Source of the DNA: Vibrio cidicii
GTDB taxonomy: Bacteria > Pseudomonadota > Gammaproteobacteria > Enterobacterales > Vibrionaceae
Direction of reading: 5' to 3'
Assembly (NCBI RefSeq): GCF_009763805.1
Contig: NZ_CP046804.1
Span: forward strand, 1,364,001-1,428,000
DNA: 64,000 nucleotides
The notes beneath the pieces were generated by a model that worked only from the letters and a program-made list of their open reading frames with translations, made no database searches and was not told the DNA's origin. Shown piece by piece: positions 60,284 to 64,000 of the stretch; position 1 is the first letter of the stretch, and each line of letters starts with the position of its first letter. A program made the position numbers and the translations under genes.

Positions 60284-60402
60284 TAACGCCCGCTTAAGTG
60301 GTGAGCAACGCAATGCGATGCTTCCGCACACCACCTAAATCACTACATTTACCGCAAGCCACAAATGCCACGCGTTGCGAATCCGTCTTAAAGCGTTTGT
60401 TA
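60284..60402 (-). repeat. attC site, type j
   Basis: 119 bp, nearly the same as the site at 61429; own site of the next cassette. Confidence 0.95.
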
Positions 60403-60413
60403 TGCAATTATCG

Positions 60414-60875
60414 TCAAACCCTTGGGTCAGGGATCTTATTGAAGGTTGAATCAAAAACTTTTTTATCCCCTTCTGACAGAGTTGACTGATAGGTGATAGC
60501 TTTTTCATAAAACTCTATAGATTGAGCTTTATCTCCCACAATAAGCAATGCATGACTTAACACCGCATTTGTGAAAGCTTGAATCCAGTCAGCGCCCTGC
60601 CCATCAAAGTAGCTGAATGCCATTTGAGCAAACTGAACACTTAATTGGGAATTGTTAATGCATAACGCTCTCGCTACCGCTAAATTTGCAAGCTCAACAT
60701 TTTCCTTCGTCCCGACTTCGGACCAATGGTAAAGAGAAGAAAAAGAAACAGTTAAAAGCCTTTTCTTCTCATCTTGAGTTAACTCAGATTCTGATAATGA
60801 CCAGAATTCATTGTTGCTTTCAATTGCAAAGTATCGATTTAAACGAGAAATTTCCTCTACATTTGGCTTAGCCAT
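60414..60875 (-). CDS. Helical hypothetical protein
   Basis: 153 residues, all helical, with repeats of the kind ANLAVARALCINNSQLSVQF and AQSIEFYEKAITYQ that suggest TPR or Sel1-like pairing. No signal peptide. AAGGA precedes ATG 60875; upstream codons are in the attC. Function unknown. Confidence 0.62.
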   Translation of the reverse strand: MAKPNVEEISRLNRYFAIESNNEFWSLSESELTQDEKKRLLTVSFSSLYHWSEVGTKENVELANLAVARALCINNSQLSVQFAQMAFSYFDGQGADWIQAFTNAVLSHALLIVGDKAQSIEFYEKAITYQSTLSEGDKKVFDSTFNKIPDPRV

Positions 60876-60908
60876 AAATATCCTTATTTGTATAATTGAT
60901 GAATTGCA

Positions 60909-61029
60909 TAACGCCCTGCTAAGGGGTGAGCAATGCACTGCAAAAGCTACCGCATACCGCCCTAATCACGAAAACCCAACGCATGCTGAAAATGCCACGC
61001 ATTGCGAATCCCGCTTAAGCAGTTTGTTA
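60909..61029 (-). repeat. attC site, type a
   Basis: 121 bp; own site of the RRM cassette. Confidence 0.95.
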
Positions 61030-61139
61030 TGCAGTTGGTGCTAACATTAGGTGATTTTCTCTTACAAACAATTTATTACTTGGTGCTAACTACCTTTATT
61101 GAGACAATTCCTGCTGCCACTCAACACAGATGGATACCT

Positions 61140-61376
61140 ATGAAACTTTTAGTCCGTAACCTTGCTCGTTCAACTACTGAGCACGACATTCGAAAACTCT
61201 TTTCCGAATACGGTGAAGTGACCGAATGCAATCTCGTTTTAGACCAAAAAACGGGGTTATCGAAAGGCTTTGCCTTTGTTGATATGCCCAATGAATCAGA
61301 AGCTAAAACTGCAATTTCTACGCTCAATTTGACCGACTTCGCCAAAAGTAAAATTCGAGTAAAGATAGCTCAGTAA
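61140..61376 (+). CDS. RRM RNA-binding protein, reverse orientation
   Basis: 78 residues forming a single RNA recognition motif: RNP2 KLLVRNL at the start, RNP1 KGFAFVDM in the middle, KIRVKIA at the end. Small glycine-poor RRM proteins of this size occur in cyanobacteria and some proteobacteria, where they bind single-stranded RNA. It runs against the array; a weak GGA precedes the ATG and a Rho-independent terminator follows, so it is an autonomous unit. Confidence 0.88.
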   Translation: MKLLVRNLARSTTEHDIRKLFSEYGEVTECNLVLDQKTGLSKGFAFVDMPNESEAKTAISTLNLTDFAKSKIRVKIAQ

Positions 61377-61386
61377 TGGATTTTCA

Positions 61387-61410
61387 AACCAGCTGAAAAT
61401 GCTGGTTTTT
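61387..61410 (+). terminator. Rho-independent terminator of the RRM gene
   Basis: AACCAGC-TGAAAAT-GCTGGTT followed by Ts. It ends 18 bp before the next attC and would stop antisense reading into upstream cassettes. Confidence 0.85.
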
Positions 61411-61428
61411 CATTCCCAGAAAACTGCA

Positions 61429-61547
61429 TAACGCCCGCTTAAGTGGTGAGCAACGCAACGCGATGCTTCCGCACACCACCTAAATCACTACATTTACCGC
61501 AAGCCACAAATGCCACGCGTTGCGAATCCGTCTTAAAGCGTTTGTTA
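61429..61547 (-). repeat. attC site, type j
   Basis: 119 bp; own site of the next cassette. Confidence 0.95.
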
Positions 61548-61555
61548 TAAGCGTG

Positions 61556-61819
61556 CTAGCGTTTTTCTACTTTGCTATTCAAACCAACTTCTAATGCTGA
61601 TGCCTTAGTCTTTGCTGCTTCTTGATATGTTTCGAAAACATCTCCATTTTTTTGGCCACTGAAATGAAGAACTCCGTGAACCACGGCCATAAAGAAGGAA
61701 ACAACAACAATAAAAATTGGCAACAAACCAAGACCTTCAAAATTTAAAGATATCAATCCTAAGACAAAGAAAAGACTTGAAGCTATAGCAATTTTTTTAC
61801 TGCGAGATGAAGATTTCAT
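61556..61819 (-). CDS. Small membrane protein, two TM
   Basis: 87 residues: IAIASSLFFVLGLISLNF and LLPIFIVVVSFFMAVVHGVL are hydrophobic; a soluble tail (VFETYQEAAKTKASALEVGL) follows. ATG 61819 follows GGA by five bases; ATG 61846 would add nine residues. No family recognised. Confidence 0.58.
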   Translation of the reverse strand: MKSSSRSKKIAIASSLFFVLGLISLNFEGLGLLPIFIVVVSFFMAVVHGVLHFSGQKNGDVFETYQEAAKTKASALEVGLNSKVEKR

Positions 61820-61909
61820 AAGCATCCATATTAGTAAGTTAAACATTATGAAATATTACAGATTATCAATTACGCATAAGTTGACTTAATCAACAGAATT
61901 AAGAGCTTA

Positions 61910-62029
61910 TAACGCCCTGCTAAGGGGTGAGCAATGCACTGCAAAAGCGACCGCACACCAACTTAATCACAAAACCCACCGCATGCTGAAAATGCCACGC
62001 ATTGCGAATCCCGCTTAAGCAGTTTGTTA
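61910..62029 (-). repeat. attC site, type a
   Basis: 120 bp; own site of a family A cassette. Confidence 0.95.
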
Positions 62030-62378
62030 GCTTAAATTTCAGCACCTTAGATTTACCAAACCCGAGATTAACCTGATTTGGGAAGCCGGCAAACTGCCTA
62101 AGTTTTAAAACCCGAATTGACTCAAACTTTGTGGCATTTTGTACTCTTTGAAAATCAGTAAATTTTGACAACACATTTTCGAAAAACTCAAAGCGAAAGC
62201 TGAACTGCTAAAGCGACTTTGCGCCAAATTTACTCACCTCGCGCAATCCCAAAATTCAATTGAGGCAACAGCTCAAAACTCACATTGATAAACAATGCTG
62301 ATTTGCCGAAAAAACTGAGCGAGTTGCCGATGGAAAAAAGGAAGAAGCAGCAAGCAATTGATTTTATGTGTTTTAAGC
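62030..62378 (-). repeat. ORF-less cassette, family A
   Basis: 349 bp; the most diverged right end (GCAAGCAATTGATTTTATGTG). Confidence 0.85.
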
Positions 62379-62498
62379 TAACGCCCTGCTAAGGGGTGAG
62401 CAATGCACTGCGAAAGCTGCCGCACGCCGACTTAATCACAAAACCCACCGCATGCTAAAAATGCCACGCATTGCGAATCCCTCTTAAGCAGTTTGTTA
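62379..62498 (-). repeat. attC site, type a
   Basis: 120 bp; own site of a family A cassette. Confidence 0.95.
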
Positions 62499-62849
62499 GC
62501 TTAAATTTCAGCACCTTAGATTGACCAAACCCGATACTAACCCAGTATGGAAAAACGACAAACCACCTGAGTTTTAAAACCCGAATTGACTCAAACTTTG
62601 TGAACATTCACTTGCTTTGAAAACCTGAAAATTTTGAAAAAAAACATTTTCGAAAAACTCAAAGCAAAAGCAAAACTTCCAAAGCGACTTTGCGCCAAAC
62701 CGGCTAACCTCGCGCAATCCCAAAACTCAATTGAGGCAACTGCTCAAAACTCCCATTGCCAAACAATGCTGATTTGCCGAAATAACCTGAACGAACTGCC
62801 AAGGGAAGAAAAAACAGGCTGCAAACAATTGATTTTCATTGTTTTAAGC
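62499..62849 (-). repeat. ORF-less cassette, family A
   Basis: 351 bp. Confidence 0.85.
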
Positions 62850-62970
62850 TAACGCCGCGTTAAGGGGCGCAGGCACGCAATACAAACGTGACCGCATTGC
62901 GCCTTAACCACTAAACCCAACGCAAATTGAAAATGCCACGCGTGCCAAGTCCCTCTTAAACGCTTTGTTA
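62850..62970 (-). repeat. attC site, type f
   Basis: 121 bp; own site of the CYTH cassette. Confidence 0.95.
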
Positions 62971-63520
62971 TGCGCCGTTTTCCACGAAAATTTGCTTGTA
63001 CGATTTTGTTTGCAACGCAGCTCGTGTTAGACCAAATTTCTTCGCCAAGGCCTCCAGTTCGATTTTATAGCTACCCAACATAGATTCATCATCAGTCATT
63101 ATGGCAAACTCTGCAAAATCACCTATTCCAGCCAAGGAATCAACTGTGATATGGAACTCACCAATAAAGTAGATACTCCGAGTTTTCTCAGCTTTTAGCA
63201 CCAGTTTCGTACCCCAAAGTTTCCAGCATGCTACAAGCACTTGAAGCATCTGTAATATTTGTAGCTTCACATCGATCTGGCTCTGGCCCCTTTACTATCC
63301 ACAATTTGATACCTGAAGGTTCCATTGTTCGAATGCAAAGGCTTTTGTTCTCAGAGTGTAAAGCTCGACCCGGTGAGTCAAAATACCTATCACATTCAGT
63401 ATTATTTTCGAGCATGACTTCGTGAGGTATCGACCTCAAGACTTCGAGAAAGGACATTTTTGACTCAAGACGATACTTTAACTCGACTTCGTACTTACCT
63501 TGAAAGTGATTATGATTCAT
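62968..63520 (-). pseudogene. Class IV adenylate cyclase (CYTH), apparent +1 frameshift
   Basis: ATG 63520 opens YEVELKYRL, the ExExK signature of CYTH enzymes, then CIRTMEPSGIKLWIVKGPEP (substrate-binding Arg/Lys) and stops at 63188. The second frame supplies KTRSIYFIGEFHITVDSLAG, IGDFAEFAIM and a C-terminal helix region to a TAA in the attC. Reading GAAC for GAAAC at 63205-63207 joins G-Y-E-L-V-L-K-A-E-K-T-R and gives 183 residues, the normal length of CyaB-type class IV cyclases. A triphosphatase activity is the alternative within the CYTH family. Confidence 0.87.
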
Positions 63521-63583
63521 AAGTAACTTCAATATAAAATGGGACTATAACATAAGTGAGGAGTTTAAACTTTAATGGGCGCA

Positions 63584-63704
63584 TAACGCCGCGTTAAGGG
63601 GTGCAGGCACGCACTACAAAAGCTACCGCACAATGCCGTAACCACTAAACCCAACGCAAATTGAAAATGCCACGCGTGCCAAATCCCTCTTGAACGCTTT
63701 GTTA
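63584..63704 (-). repeat. attC site, type f
   Basis: 121 bp; own site of a family B cassette cut by the window end. Confidence 0.95.
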
Positions 63705-64000
63705 TGCTCAATCTTCAATAACTTACGTTTTAGCAGAACCAAGATTAACTCGGCTTTGACTCACAAACAAAAACCAAAACGTAGAAAACCGAAACAACTC
63801 ATAGTTTTGAAAATCAGACTTTGAAATTTGGCTGCTAAAACTCAAAAACCTAAGATCAAATTGCTGATTGAGCCAGCCGCCCTCACCTCGCGCTTGCCCG
63901 AAAATTGATTGAGGCAATTCTCTGAGTTTCCAGCGCCAAAGAATAAGTGTCCGAAAAACAGCGCCCACTGAAGCCAACTTGCCGACAAACTCAAAACTAA
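63705..64000 (-). repeat. ORF-less cassette, family B (partial at window end)
   Basis: 296 bp visible. Confidence 0.8.

Noticed and set aside
63000..64000. An integrase gene or attI site near the right end
   Set aside because: Only the CYTH cassette, an attC and a family B cassette are there; the integrase must lie outside the window.

Overview
The window is a stretch of a large sedentary chromosomal integron (superintegron) of the Vibrio type. It holds 107 complete attC recombination sites of 119-127 bp plus the tail of one more, spaced a few hundred bases apart, and each encloses one short cassette. On the + strand every site reads TAACGCY...TTTGTTA, the reverse complement of a V. cholerae-type repeat. 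The cassettes therefore run leftward: most genes are on the minus strand, each cassette's own attC lies to its left, and the integrase and attI should lie beyond the right end (inference; no integrase is present). The repeat type and cassette families point to Vibrio or a close relative; the species cannot be fixed from this window.

attC types used below, named by + strand boxes: a = CTGCTAAG..GCAATGC..CTTAAGCAG; b = CTGTTAAGTAGTGAGGCATGC; c = CCGCCTAAGG..GAGGCG (closest to the V. cholerae repeat); d = GCTTAAGG or GGTTAAGG followed by GGCAG; e = GCGTTAAGGGGTGAATGCCGC; f = GCGTTAAGG..GGCACGC; g = CAATTAAGG; h = TTAAGGGGTGAGCAACGC; i = GGCTAAGGGGTTGAC; j = TTAAGTGGTGAGCAACG; k = TTAAGGGGTGAAGCACGC.

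About half the cassettes carry no convincing gene. One ORF-less family (A, about 348 bp) occurs 36 times, roughly a fifth of the window; families B (10 copies), C (2) and D (4) are smaller. Gene cassettes encode seven GNAT acetyltransferases, two toxin-antitoxin pairs (ParDE, RelBE), three HEPN-like proteins, candidate nucleases (DUF559, HNH, PIN-like), a nucleotidyltransferase-like protein, a Cass2-like effector-binding protein, an RRM RNA-binding protein, a CYTH adenylate cyclase, an LprI-like protein, DUF4144 (three copies), DUF3465, DUF6434, VOC, Dabb and HAD proteins and many small membrane or secreted proteins. ParDE, RelBE, the RRM gene, an inovirus Gp2-like gene and a 49-aa hydrophobic ORF run against the array and probably use their own promoters. 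The rest need read-through or an internal promoter.

Two insertion sequences are present. An IS3-family element (16507-17767, TCC target duplication) splits the 5' end of a HEPN cassette gene. An IS21-family element (40921-43514) lacks a target duplication and has flanks from two different cassettes, as expected after an IS-linked deletion.

The most striking observation is that 11 cassette genes appear frameshifted, and in every one the frame is restored by reading GAAC (or GTTC) where the sequence has GAAAC (or GTTTC): 12 sites in all. GAAC/GTTC is the known phosphorothioate motif of DndABCDE systems. The pattern may therefore be a base-modification sequencing artefact, or a real motif-specific insertion process; either way these genes should not be taken as ordinary pseudogenes.
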